Source: Thozetella sp. PMI_491
Taxonomy: Eukaryota; Ascomycota; Sordariomycetes; Chaetosphaeriales; Chaetosphaeriaceae
DNA: 64,000 bases
Assembly: GCA_021432635.1 (NCBI GenBank)
Contig: MU270030.1
Span: 557,823 to 621,822, forward strand
Direction of reading: 5' to 3'
Each line of letters starts with the position of its first letter. Positions within the stretch are counted from its first letter, which is position 1. The notes beneath the pieces were generated by a model. It was not told where the DNA came from. It was given only the letters and a program-made list of their open reading frames with translations, and did not search any database. Of the stretch, positions 32,670-45,454 are shown piece by piece. Made by a program: the position numbers and the translations under genes.

Positions 32670-34936
32670 CTACTGCCAATTGTTGTTGGGGTATGGACGG
32701 GGGTGTCCAGAAGGCTCGTAGCCGGTCAAGGGTGGCAGAGGCTGATTGGAAGGGGCCGGCTGCGGCGCGAGACTGGGCTGTTGGTCTTGACCCCAGCCGA
32801 CATTTGGGCCGGCACGAGGAGGGCCACCACCGACGAAAGGATTGGGCATCATGTTGGGGTCGGAACCGTAGAACGGTGCCTGTGGGATCATCCCCCTGCC
32901 GTACGGCATCATGTTCTCTGGGTGAGGAGCGGGGAACGGCATGTTCCCGTACTCTACATGCCCATTGTTGGTGCCGCTGTTGGGGGTGTTAATAAAGTTG
33001 TATGGACGCGGCGGGTACGCGAACTGCCTCCCAAAGAGTCCTGTCAGCGATCGACGGGGATCGTTTGCGAATGGGTACGAGGGCTGCCCGAAGACACTGG
33101 GGGGAGTTACCCGCTCACGTCCCGGGCTATGCTGGGAGGACGTCGCTGTGGCTTGCCCTCCAAACGACAACGGCCGGTTGCTGCTCGCGCCGGCTCCGGA
33201 CGCCGAGCGGAAGTGTCGAGCCCTGGTGCGTCTCCTATTCTCTGAGAACTCAGACGGGGGCGAACGCCGTTCGCCCGCGTGCCATGCGCGGGGCGGGTTC
33301 AGACCCAAGTCATCATCCCTCATCCTCGAGTAGGGCTCTGAATCCTGTGACCTCGACCCGCTGAAATGACTGGTTAGTCTCATATGGCCTCACAAGACAA
33401 CCCGAAGCGTTGCTTACCTCTGTCGGCCCGTGGGACGCGGGCCGCTGATTGTCAACCGACCAGCATTGGCAGAGTAGCTGGCGCGGAGGAATGCCTGGAG
33501 AGTCGCGCTGCTTGGCAGGACCATCTCAGATGGCACCTTATCCCGGCAGTAAGGACAGCTGTCGGACTCTTCGAACCACTTCTTGATGCAGTGGTCTCCA
33601 AAGACGTGCTTGCAGTGAGGGAGGCGAAGAGGTGCTTCGTTGATGCCCTCCGGGTTCTCCACTCCGAACTCGTTGTAGCAGATGACACAAGCTGCATCCC
33701 AAGTTAGTGGTGAGTCGATTTAGCGTGGAGGTAGCCTGGGTTCTTACTTCTCTCGTTCTCAGGCAGTGTGCTCAGCTCGACGCTTTCGAGGCTCGCAAGT
33801 GCCTTTTTCGACGCTACCCGTTTGTTGGAGAGCTGGCCCCGGATGAGTTGGTGGGCACGAACGCCCCTGTCCTGCAGCTGGAATGCCGCACCCCCAGCCG
33901 CCGAGCTGAGGCTATAGTGCTCGATGAATCGCATCTGCTCGTCCTCGATCCGTTCAAGCTCTTCTTCGCTGTCGTAGTCCGAATTTACCGAAGGCCGGGG
34001 CATCCTCGGACGAGACGAGTGCTGCCGCCGGTAGCCCGACTCACTCGAAGTTGCAAACACCGGTGGCGTGGTTGGTGAGGGGGCGTTCGCGGGGAGGGGG
34101 TTGAGCCGGGAGAGTGCCGGAGCGTGCGACGTAGCAGCACTGCTGGAGGGGCCGTCTTCGCTCGTGCGGTTGGGCGATGCCGGCGACTCCGCGGGGGCGT
34201 CCGTGTGATTTGACGGGCCGCCCGGCGTGGACGGGCTCGACCCTTCGGGGCTCGACATAGCTCCCTGCCCAGGCTGGTTGTTGGAGGCCGGGTGCGGCGG
34301 GGACGGATTCGGTATCGGGAGGTGTGCGGAGTGCGGGTTCAGTGACGGGAGGCTGATGCCCCGCAGTGTTGGTTGAGGCGGGAGGGAGCGGTCCTGGTTG
34401 TTGAAGGGGAGGTACGGTGGCTGCGCGGGAGGGAATCTAGTAATCGGAGTATGCCGGAATGGATAAGGAAATCCGTACGCGTGGTCTGGGAAAGGCAAAG
34501 TCGGCGGGGCAGGCTGCTGGTGTGGCGGTCCTGAGGCTGCACCCAAGGTCGGGCCCGGGTTGGAAACCGCTCCAGAACCGCCCAGCGTATAGTAGTCCGA
34601 GGAGGAGTTGCGCGAGTGGTATCCCGGGTGAGGCGGGTGGCCTATAGATGTAGGCCACTGGAAGGAGGGAGTCTGCTGGTGATACCAGGTGTTGCTGCTA
34701 GCATGAACTGGATCATAGGCTGGGTGGACGGCAGAGTGCGGCGGATGAGGCTGCAAGGTGCGAAACCTGGCCGAGGTCGAGTCGGGATTTGGGTTTGGCA
34801 GAGCCGGCGGTAGGGTCGAAGTCTGATCCGGCCGCCACGAGGGGCAGCTGGCGGGTGGCGAGTGCTGGGTCTGTGTGCGTGAGGATGAGGCATCAGAAGA
34901 ATGCAAAACGTAGTCCATGGGCTGAGGTTCCTCCAT
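32670..34936 (-). CDS. RING finger protein with glycine at a zinc-ligand position
   Basis: A probable E3 ubiquitin ligase. Exons 34936-33748, 33691-33418 and 33360-32670 give 717 residues. Residues 1-396 are Pro/Ser/His-rich and disordered. Just before the RING is a conserved-looking stretch (FQLQDRGVRAHQLIRGQLSN to LESVELSTLPENER). The RING itself spans about 398-445: C398-x2-C401, C423-K-H425, C431 and C442-x2-C445. The position normally held by the second ligand of the H-x2-[H/C] pair is G428 (HVFGDHC), and H430 lies two residues later. This C3HGC3 pattern is also known in RFWD3. The C-terminal 240 residues are again low-complexity and Pro/Asn/Gly-rich. The frame is open upstream of 34936 without an ATG, and a TGCAG acceptor-like site precedes it at about 35060, so an extra 5' exon is possible. 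Confidence 0.85.
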
Positions 34937-37900
34937 CTTGACGGACGGGCGTTTCAACACCGATGAGGGAGGGGCGAAGGGCCGGGACGAGGGAAGGAGC
35001 TGCTGCTGCTTGCGGGCGAGGGGTCCCTCAGACCGCGTGCTGAGGGCAATTACGGGCACCTGCAGTTTAGGCCCGCAGCACCTGATTCACGTCCCACTGG
35101 GCCACCGTCTTCGCAGCTTCCGCCGATCAGCGCCCTCGACAAAGAAATAGAGAGCAAAAAAGGCTGCGGGCTCTTGGGCCGAAAAATGCGGCAGCAGCTG
35201 GGTCCGATGTCGTGCTGGCCCCGAGGAGGATGAGAAGAGAGGCAGGAGGGGAGCGAGGGGCTAATGGCGGACGGGTATGCGTGCTTCAAATCTATGAGCG
35301 CTCGAGGGAGGGGTGCTGCCGCTGCTGGGTTGGTCGGTGGTCGGAGGGCTGGCGAGTGGACCACGCGATAAAGTGGTTGCAGCTTGGCGCCAGGCGGGCG
35401 GTCGAGCTGGGACTGAACTGGCCAAGTCGACCGGGATCTTCATAGGAGCAAGGTCTCCCTTGAATGCCACCCCTGCGCGAAGAGAGGGTTAAAAAAAAAA
35501 GATCTGTTAGAATTCCGTCGTGGTCTCTTGTACGCACACACACTCTCTCTACCTCTTTCGTACAGGCCGGGGAATAAGTATCGTCTCTCGTGCTTGTCTT
35601 GCGTGGAGGAGCTCGCCGCAGAAACCCGAATCTGAGGGATACGCGGAAAGAAAGGGTATTCAAGCGGGTGACGGTACGTTTTGCTGCTCTCGCTGTCTCT
35701 GGCCTGCGGGAAGCGGGCTTGGAGGGGCAGTCAAGGCGGAGGAGGTGTGTTATCGGCGGTTGATAAATGAGCACGGTCGATCGGAGGGGCCGGCACGCTC
35801 ACGTTTGGCTGTATTAATATGACTGCGATGGGAGGAAACAGAGAGATAGCTGCTAAAGTGCCACCGTCGTCGCGAGCCGTAGTGTTAATAAACCTCTCGT
35901 GCCTCCAAAACACCTCAAGACTCGGCGAGACTCGGGTTTTGCTAAAAGGGCGCTGCTTTGTCGACCCAGACTCTGGCTGAGCGAGTGTGGAATGAGGCAA
36001 GGTCCTCCCGCGGAGGGGTCTAGACTTGCAGCTGATCGAGGCGATCTCTTGTTGCAGCCGCCTTGCTAGGATTTCATTTCCTGAGACTCGCCCTACTCTG
36101 GCCTGTATTTCTCTCTCACACAGTCTTTCTCTCTCTCCTTCTAGGACTCCACGGTTGTCGAACGGATGAGGTGAGATGCGTGCGTCACGACGTAAGGCAC
36201 CGCCCGAGAGCCCGAGAGCGGCGGGGCTAGCTTTCGGGCCGGGGTGGTGATAGCAGAGGCGATATGGAGCCGGAGACTGCGCGGCGTCCGGTGTGCGCGA
36301 GAACGACGAAAGGGAGAAGCGGGGGAGAGGAAGGTGAGAGGCTGCGAGGATGGGGATGCCGTTGGTTTTGTAGTATGCTCCCACAGACGAGGCAGGCCCC
36401 AGAAAATGATCAAGGGCGGAGGCAGAACACGCAGGATGCAGAGGTGGCCAGGGAAGGCAAGGCAAAGCAAAAGGCAACGGCAAGGTTGACGAGTCACAGA
36501 GTCACAGCTCACAGGGCACCCGTCATCACAATTCCGAATCGCATTCGGTCACAGGCAAGGGCCTAAACTACGGTTCGCGGCTAGACCCATGGCATTGGCT
36601 GCGTGGCAGTCCTCCGCCCCCTCCCCATTAAACTCGATCCGGGCGAACGAGGACGGAAGTATGGGTGTGGTCAGTCCTCGCAGGCGCTTCCCTCCTGGCG
36701 ACGCCTCGCATGAGTGCGTGTCCGGGGGGGAGGGGTGGTTTATCCATACAGGCACAACAGGGGGGTGTTGGCCGCTGCTGCGACTGCCGTTGCCGCTTTG
36801 CTGTGGTGGACGCCGAAGGCCCAGCCAGGTCCCGGTGGAGTTCTAAAGAGACCGCGAGGTCTGACAGGTCCCTTTTTATTTCTTCGCTTCGTGCTCGACC
36901 AACAACCCAAAGTGCAACCCCCATGTCGCCGAGATCCCTCCATCCTCAGTGGCAGGAATGAGAGAGTAGCATTGGCTGAAGCTGAGCGGGCCCGCTACGG
37001 CAAGCAGCTCATCGTCGATGATGGCAACCACGCGAACCCATCCAGCGCCAGCCCATTAACTTTGGGACGCCGCCGCCGCCACCGCTCCCCTAGCACGCCC
37101 GGGGCAGGAGACAAAGACCGCCCCGTGCCTGTTCAGCGCCAGCAGCGCAGCTGGAGACTTGGGGTGGCCGGTGGTGGGTGGTGGGTGGTGGGCTCGCACT
37201 TGCTCCTGCAGCGACCATGCAAAGTACCGCGAGGCTCGGCGCTGATGGTTGGCCTGTCTCTCGGTGCGAGGCCGACTTTGGAAGTCGACTTATACGTGTG
37301 GTCCCTGGTTGGCCGATTCATGCAGCCAGGTCCCCTGGGCTTCGCCCGGGTTCGCAGGCACTACAGTCGCCGAGCAGCCGGCTTAAGGTTGGTTCGGAAG
37401 AAGCAAACCAAGCACCGAGGGCTGGGGAGTTGCCCGAGTTTAGGCCCCAAAACTGGGTCCCTTCGGGGCTTCCTCTCAGTTGTCAAAGAGCCCCTGCCGT
37501 ATCCCCCCAACACGCCGCCGCCAACCTCTCTTCTCTAACACAGGGCATCCCATAGCGGGGGCCCCTGCACTGTCCCTGTACCGCCCTCCTCCACCTCCCT
37601 GTGTTGGCAATGCGTCTCTCTCTCTCCCTCTCCCAGCCGCGGGGCTAGGACGAGGCGGGCTGGAAATGGCGGCTCGAGCATGTTCCGGCGCCGGCTTGCT
37701 GAGGGCTGCGCGCTTCGAACCCACAGGTACAAGGCTCGGTCTGCTCTCTCCGGCGCCCGCATCATGCCAAACCCCTCAGTCGCTGACTGTACTGGGGCGA
37801 GGGGTAGTCGGCCTCACTAATCCGTAGTAATACGGACAAGGAAGTCGATAGCAACCTCCCGCTCTGTCATGCTGAACCGAGGGGTGAGGTCGAGAGGAAG

Positions 37901-40900
37901 CGACTGGGATCGCTCGAGGCGTGGTACTTTTCAGGTCGCACAGAACGAGCGACCTTTGACTAAGAGGCTTGTCGAAGTGCCACAGCGAGACATGGGAGGG
38001 TGGGGGATCAAAATACTCCATCATGAGGCAAGGGATCGATAGACCCGAAATGGCGTCCAACCCACGGTGAGGAAACCAGGGTCAGAGCTGCGAGACGGCG
38101 AGATGGGATGGACCGGCCGAACCAACAGACCTCTCGAGTAGTGCAATCCTTGCATCTTTGCCCATTGCTCCTGTTCGCCCATGATGGCCAGTCGGGGCAT
38201 CGAGAGTATGGTCCTTCTTCCCTGCCCAAGTCGCGGGCCTCAAGCTACGTGCAAAAAATAGAACAAGCCGAGAGAGCGCGCGCGCATCCATGAGAGAGGC
38301 GCCAGCCTATATAGAGCGGACGGAGCAACCGGTGCTTGCACTCGTGAAGCTTTGTCAGGGTCGTCGGCGAGAGAGAACCTCATGGCGCATCTGGGAGCAA
38401 TTGAGGAAACAGCCCCCTGTAGCCATTATCGACAGTCATCGTCAGTCCGGTCGAATACCACCCGGCCGTCCTTTTCCTCTCTTACTCGTTTTTCTGGCCT
38501 GACGAATGGGTGAGGCCTGCCGCGCGCGAACAGTCAGTAGGCGGCCAACCCTGAACCTCGTCCTCGAGGATGGAGGAATACCCCGCGCAGCCACTCAACA
38601 AGGTTTCCATGCGCGAGGAGGAGGATGAGGAGCCGTCTGGGTTTCGCCATAGTGCGTCTTCCTAGGGCCAATGGAGCCTTGCAGCCGAGCTTGCGACCGG
38701 GCAGCGACCCCCCTCCCCGATCAGACAAATGACGACGCTTCCGTCCCCTTTCGTAGGTCCGGGCCCCGACATTCGTGTCTCAACCTCAGCCCGCGGGACC
38801 GTCGCCGCGCTTTTTCCGTTCTCCTCGTGGCTCATGACCCCTCCTCGCTCGTCGCTGATCGCTGCGCTGCTGCTCCCGGAGGTAGGGGGGCCACGGCAGG
38901 GGAGAGGACGGAGGAGGGTAGCAGAGGAGGGGCGGGTCGCTCGGTCGGGGGCACTTGTCAGGCACGTCAGCAGGCCGCACCTCGCTTCATCGGCACGGCG
39001 AGGTTTCAGCGGCGGTCGCCCAGGGTGGGCTCTCGGACACAGACCGCGCTGGGCGTATGGTGCACTCGTCACACCCGGGCCGCCTCATGGAACCTGGGCA
39101 GCCTCGACCCTTTTTGGGGTGGCCCTTTAAGATAGGAAGCGATGACCGTGCTACCTGAGGTAGGTAAGGTAGACGAGGTAATCGCTGGACACGCTTGGCG
39201 ACGGCACCAGAAGGCAGGCGCTTCCTTGGCCGGATTTGTTCCTTGCTCCTGTACAGTACAAAAAGCAGCGGAACCTGCACGGCACCCAGAGTCGAGCAAA
39301 TGCGCCTCCAGGCGGCAAGCTTTCGACCACGAGCCAAAGATGCCATTCTGTGCCGTCTCGTCCGGTGCATCCCTGGCCCCCACCCCCTGCGACTTAAGGC
39401 TCTTCGATTCATCCAGCGCACCCCATCGCACTGGGGCACCCCATAATGAATGCAATGCCGCCTTCCACGTTTCCTGCCGCTAGCGAGACAGGCACGCACA
39501 TGCGGACAGCTACCTACCTATGGGAGCAAGACGCTGGGGCTGGATCACTATGGGCCTAGTCGCATAGCATGACAGCCGCCCGATAGGCCGGTGCAACTTG
39601 TATAGCGATGCTATATGATAGCAACTGCTGCTGTTTCTGCCGGCCGTGGTGGTGCTGCTGCTGTGCTGGCCCCTCTGCCACGCCAACACCTCACCGCGAG
39701 TGGGGATCTCGGCTCTGGATCCTGAGTTGTTCAAGAAAGCCCCCAGGGATGGGGTCCCTGCCCCTCCGTGCCCCAACTTCGCCATTTCACTTTACCATCC
39801 TGGACCGGTCATCCCTGTCGCCATCTGAAAGCTTACCCCGCCGTCCCCCTGTCCCGCTGTGCGTTGGATTGGTCTACCACTCCCTTGTCTCGCTATACGG
39901 CCTCTGATTCGTACCAGCTTTCCAAGATCCTTGCAGCCGATCACCACCCCTGTCCACGATGATGAAATCCGATCTTATCGACGACCGATAACGGGCGAAG
40001 AAAAGAGGCAGTTGAGCCTCGATATCAGGGGCATCGATGCCCAGGGGCGTCAAGACCCTTCTTTCGGGTGTATAAGAGAGATGCATCAAGGAAACCCGCC
40101 AGAGGCGCGCTCGGTATGGCGATGTGTGGGAGGTGTGGGCTCCTCCTCGCCCGGGGGAAGACATGGCTCCCGCAGGTCACCCCTGATGCCACGGAAGGCC
40201 AGCAGCTGGGCAGCACTGCACTGATATGCTGGAGGTGCTCACGTTACCCCTCCTCTACCCAAGCCCCTCCCTTTCGTGTTAATGGCCGGTGTATCCCAGG
40301 CCATTGTCACATTTGCTACTCGATGCTTCCTCCCTCCCCCAGCACAGGACTCAGAGCGCCCCCCCCCTACCCCTGTAAAGGCTGGAAAGCCTGCGAGACC
40401 TTGAAAATGGCCACATTCCCTGTCCCAAGAACACTGTACGCTACAAATGTAGCCACTCGAGCCGGCCAATCGCGACTACGCTTATCACTTTCAATCAGCC
40501 TGTCGCTCCGCTCGCATCCCGCACAGCATCAGCTGGATGGTGCCCGGGTTCTTATTTTACTTGCTTCTTCGTAAAGAACCCAGCGCCCCTGCTTTTTCTT
40601 CAGCCTCTCCCTGTTGCGCCCTTTAGCCAACCTTGCCGCAATCACGAGGCGCTGTTCCCAGATCACCAGGGTTGGTCCGTACATGCTGCCCTCCGAGTCC
40701 CTGCCGCCAACAACCCCGACTCCTAGCAGTCCAAGGGTCAGTTCTGGAGCCATGTGGACGAATGGCGTATCGGTCTGGGAAGAAGAGCAACTTGTCGGGG
40801 GCCTAGACCCGACCACGCCAGGAATTTGTGGCATCAATGCACCAGCGCAAGGAAAGGATAGACTGCGATACACCGCATTTTGATCGCCCTGCGTACTTAT

Positions 40901-43606
40901 CTCTCTTCTTTTTTCTCGCTCTTTATTCCCTCCACTTGGCGGTCTCGGGGGACCGATCCCAGGCGAAGCACCTCCTTGGGAAGCCCAGCGAAGAAGGACT
41001 GCGCGCCGCTGACTCGCGAGCCAAGCCGCAAAGGTACGACAGCAGCTAGAGTCCTCTCAATTGCACCCCCTCCTCTGCTCCTCGGCATTCGGTCACTCCT
41101 CTTTATCCAGACGGGCTCTTGACGCTTACCGCCTTCGTGCACCAAATCCTGGGACCACCTCGTCTGTTACCAAGTCTTACACGCAGCGCATCGAGTCGCA
41201 CAGGCCATTTGACACGCGCGACATTTTTTCTTCGCCAAAAGGGACTTACGACATGCCCCTGGTTAGGCCCTTGTAACCCGTGGTCTCCGCTACCATTTTT
41301 GCCACGGCACCACCACCCCTCCCAAGCCTGCAGCAGATAGCGCATGCCAGGTAGGCTTGTGGTCGGTCTGTACATAGTGTACAGTATCTGCAGGTGACCT
41401 GTACGCCATACAGGGGAGCTGTGTGGCTTGGCCAGGGATCTCGCTATCTGTTTGGGGCACAATGTCGGATTGATTCGCATATCCCGCTCGGCCGCCATCG
41501 CCGCTCTCTTGCACGGGAAGTAGAAAGCCAGACGAAGGAAATGGGGGCGGGCTGCAGCAAGGGGACTGGTTGACCGACCGACTGGCTGGCTGGCTGGCTG
41601 GCTCGCAGGCTCGCTCGCAGGCTGGCTGGGCGTTACTCCATACAGTTGCACCACCCATCCAAACCACGGCTGGGAACGAGCCCGCGGTTCCAGAGTTGGC
41701 TGGGCTCAGCAGCACGCTGCACTGATTAATCCACATCCGGCCGTCCGCATCCTGCCCTTCCGGACGCCCTTAAACAAGCAAGTGCTCCTTGTTCGCTTGC
41801 TAGGCCCGGCCTCGCATGCGCTGCCTTAATGAGGCCAGAGGCGCGCCCCTGGCGTTGTAGTATGACACGGCCTCGGAACTCGCATTTGCGTGCGTCGACC
41901 GTCATTTGACACCAGTGGTTCCACGCCCGACCTGGTCTATTGTTCCATGACATTTTCCTTTCCACCTCTCCTGCCTGCCCATCGCCTCTTATCCGTGTCG
42001 TCTAGGCTCGTCTAGGCCCTGAGGCGACACACCCGACTCAGTCGTCCCGATGCACCTTGTCGTACCAAACTCGTGATATGTTTCTCCGCACACAGCCCAT
42101 ATCACGTCGCGCGATGTGATATACCCCTCTCTCCGCAATTTATCTGCACAGCTTGGTGCCCGCCAGATTATGCCCCGACGACGGGGGGGCGCCGGTCTCG
42201 ACTGACAAGACTGCATCAACTCCACCAGAATCATACACATCTCTCCATTTCTCCCCCCAGGCATCCCACCACCCGGCTTACGCTCGGCACTATGCAGTGT
42301 CTCCCACCAATGTCTCCAGCTGTCAGTAATCGGCACCCTTGCTACGCTAGACAACGGCCAACCAGTTCGCAGGTCGATGGGACAGAACTCTTTCTCGCGT
42401 CCCCTTGTCGAGCTGGAGCTGCGTATGAGCGTTCCTGTGCTTGTCCTGCTAGGGACATCTAGCCCTCCACTGTGGCCGTTCTGCATCGGCAACAATCGCC
42501 GCTGCGGGCCCTACGCTCGTGGGATGCGGTAGCAGCATGCCTTCCCCCCTCCCCTCCCCTCCCCTTCCCCCGCGCTCCGTGTCGGCTGAGGTCTTTTGCC
42601 AACGGAGACGGCCGACCGTGGTTTGCCAACCTCATCCGGCCGTCTTCCGTCGCCAGCCCACCCCCACCCCACACCGTCTTCTAGTCAGATATGTGGTGGC
42701 CAACCCGGGTTTATATCTCGCCTGGGGTTCCGCTTTGGTCCTCCTGCATGTCGACTCACTAAGACGACCTCGAGCGCGCCGCGCACATAGCCTAGGGGAC
42801 CTCTGCCAAGCAGGTTATATAGGATGCCGTCGCGGGGCTGGAACAGGCATGCTTCTTTGTCCATGTCTTGCGCGGCACGCTGACACCTCCTCGCTTCCCT
42901 GTTCTTAGCTCCCATCCTGTCGGCCACATGCGGCTGTGTTCACCGCCGACGGCTTTCGGACGAACCACCCGGTCAGCATAGATGCCTGCCGGGCTGGAGG
43001 GATGCCGCAGGTGAGCTCAGCATAGTTCCGCAGACACAGGGTGAGAATCAATCCCATAACAGGACTAGATAGGCCGAGTCTCCCCTTGGGTAAGTTTGTA
43101 GTCATGGGAGACCTGATCGACTGGCCCTAGGTGAAGCCTCTCGGAAGGACACCGTAGAGGGACGACCCGCGATGGCCGGTTGCAAGCCGATGCTGCGGGA
43201 AATACAAGCGTCATCCGGGTTGGTTGAGCTATTCCGCGGATACCAGGACGGAGGCGCCATGTCGCGAGTGCGAGAACGGCGGGAGTGGGAAGACATGAGT
43301 CGTAAGACCCCTGCCTGCCTTCTCTATTCACCCCGCACAGCCTCGCCTACTTCCATGCCCTTAATTCATAACTTCAATGATGGAGTGAGACCAGTCATCT
43401 TGGTCCCTTTTTGAGCTTTCGCATTGCGCGGTTTGGCTACCTGGCGCAGCGAACCGGGCCAGCGCGAGATAGTTGAGGTTGAAATAAATGTATCAGAAAT
43501 GGCTAGCTGTGAGTCGAATAAGTCATGCTTTAATACCCGTACCACCTGTACTTGCAATCTATTGCACCATGGCCTTGCCTCTAACCCCGTGGGTTTTTAT
43601 TGGCAT
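34937..43606. other. 8.7-kb interval without a recognisable gene
   Basis: This interval lies between the 5' end of the RING gene and the 3' end of the MDR oxidoreductase gene. I found no conserved protein motif, no convincing chain of exons, and no tRNA or transposon. The first 1.5 kb or so may be a long promoter and leader of the RING gene. Simple-sequence runs occur: TGGC repeats at 41582-41602, CCCCTCCCCT runs at 42541-42571, and CTG/GTG runs at 39645-39665. A short acidic open frame at 38570-38665 ends in a donor-like GTGCGT and might be a first exon, but no partner exon was recognisable. Confidence 0.5.
41582..41602. repeat. TGGC tetranucleotide microsatellite
   Basis: Five units of CTGG/TGGC in a row, followed by degenerate copies to about 41630. 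Simple-sequence DNA in the gene-free interval. Confidence 0.85.
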
Positions 43607-44742
43607 CTATTTCTGTACATGGATGATAATTTTTCCTTGTGCCCGCTTGGACGCCAGCTTTTCAAAGGCCTACTCTCTTGTCAGTATGCATTACCATCCA
43701 CAGCAGCCTACCGCCTACGGCCTCTTACCTGCAACGCATCCTCAAACTCGAACGTCTCCATGGGGATCTCCTTGACCCAGCCCTTGGAAAACCAGCTTGC
43801 GGTTTCCTCGGCATTGGTGCCGCATGGCTTGTTCATAACTGGGACATACGTACGCGGTGTTCCGCCCAAGCATGCAGGGATCTTGGATATGATCAAGTTG
43901 ATCGACAGAGGGGCCCCTGCGATGTTGTAGAAGCCACCGTTTGGCTTTAGGTAACCGAGGCACCGTTGGTATAGCTCGTTGTTACCAATAAGGTCAAAGA
44001 CGGCATCGAAAGGCGCATGCCGAAACTGAGCGGCGAGGTTGTCGTATAACGACGGTTGGGCAGTGTAGTCCACAACCTAGCGGATTGTAAGCCATGCGAC
44101 GATCGTGCCCGGGCTCACAGGATCGCACAGACGTACCTCCTCAGCGCCGAGTCGCTGGACCATAGCAGTGTTTCTCGACGAGCAGATGCCGGTAACATGG
44201 ATCCCTTTCGCCTTCAGAACCTGCACCAAGAACACGCCCACACCGCCACTCGCTCCGTTCACTAGAGCCCTAGCACCTTCGCGGAGTTCGGCGGCCTTGA
44301 GCAACATGACCCCGGTCTGGCCCCCGACTCCCATTAGCCCCGCCGCAGCGGCTTTTTCCAGGCCGGCGGGCTTCTCCGCGACGGCGTGCGCGGGTAGCAC
44401 AATATAGTCGGACAGGACACCGACGCCGCTGAAGATCCGCAGGGTAGGAACGGTGCCGCACACTGTTGCGCCGACGCGGAGGTCAGGGGGCGCCCCGGGC
44501 CCAGCCTGGATGATGTCACCGCAGAAATCGACGGCGGGGATAGCATTTCTTCTAAAAGGAATGCGCATTCCCATCAACTGGACATCTAGAGGGTTGATAG
44601 CGGCATGAGAGACGCGGATCAGCAGGTTGTCTCCTTTAGGCGGTGCCGGGGTCGGCCAGTCTTTCTTGAGCTCCAGGGCATCGCGAGGGGGGCCGGCCCG
44701 AACGATCAACCAGGTCTTCATCGTCTTAGGCGTAGCTGCCAT
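43607..44742 (-). CDS. MDR-superfamily NAD(P)H quinone/enoyl reductase-like protein
   Basis: A medium-chain dehydrogenase/reductase of the zinc-free quinone-oxidoreductase branch. Three exons fit: 44742-44137, 44076-43729 and 43669-43607, giving 338 residues. The GroES-like N-domain contains HAAINPLDVQLMG and IPAVDFCGDIIQAGPG. The Rossmann domain has GASGGVGVFLVQVLKAKG, the NADP(H)-binding glycine motif, then GICSSRNTAMVQRLGAEEV-VDY. It ends EFEDALQ-AFEKLASKRAQGKIIIHV, which is typical of the family and is restored by the last intron. The catalytic and structural zinc cysteines of alcohol dehydrogenases are absent. The gene is divergent from a Zn2Cys6 regulator with 712 bp between starts, an arrangement often seen with a dedicated regulator. 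The substrate is unknown. Confidence 0.93.
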
Positions 44743-45454
44743 TGCTTCCCTCTAGAGTCGTGGGTCTTGATATCAGTGTCAGAGGTGTTGACGAAGGTCT
44801 CGAAGCGTGCCAGGAGAGGACAGAGGGCGAGGGAAGCCCTCTTCATTTATGGTCGCAGCCAAAGGGACTCTCCTGGGGTGGCACCTTCATTTCCATTCTC
44901 ATCGCATTCCTCTTGCTTTAGAAATCAACCACCTGGCGCGGCATAGTCTCTCAGTGAGCGAGGTTGGCCAATGTCCCAAATAGGAAGTTGTATACACTCT
45001 ATTGGTAAGTAATAGTGCGGGAGTGGCCATAGCTCGAACAGGAGCCGGTTAGGCTGTGGCAGGCTTGGCGATGGCTACAGTAAAAGAAAAGGCCGCTCCT
45101 TATACAGCCTTCTACTCCGCCGTAAACGTGGTTTAGAGTCGATCCGTACTGGCCTGAATTCCGAATCCCATTTTTCTTGCAAAGACTGAGCTAGCTCGTG
45201 GTTGCTCGGTTGGATCATCGTGGCCCATCAATGATAACCTAGAAGAGGGCTTCGTCTCGGAAAAGTGTAAGCAAAGGTCCACAGGCCAATGCTCGCGCTT
45301 TGCCTAGAACGTAGCTGACAAAGCGGCGTATGCATACTCCTCTTTTGGCACCTCGGATATCAATATAGACCTGCCCTTTAGATCTCCAGCGTTTCGATTC
45401 ATCGTCCACACCTGCGTATTCGATTGTAACCCCACACGCTGGATCCTTCTCATC
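44743..45454. promoter_or_regulatory. divergent intergenic region, MDR reductase / Zn2Cys6 factor
   Basis: The interval between two divergent start codons (712 bp) should hold both promoters. If the factor controls its neighbour or itself, its CGG-type binding sites would be expected here. I did not identify a specific inverted CGG pair with confidence. Confidence 0.5.

Noticed and set aside
36714-37538. A 274-codon plus-strand open frame in the 8.7-kb interval
   Set aside because: Composition is arginine- and tryptophan-rich with no family motif, and it overlaps other frames of equal quality.
41103-41654. A 183-codon minus-strand frame with SQPASEPASQPAS repeats
   Set aside because: The apparent protein repeat is the translation of a TGGC microsatellite, and the rest has no recognisable features.
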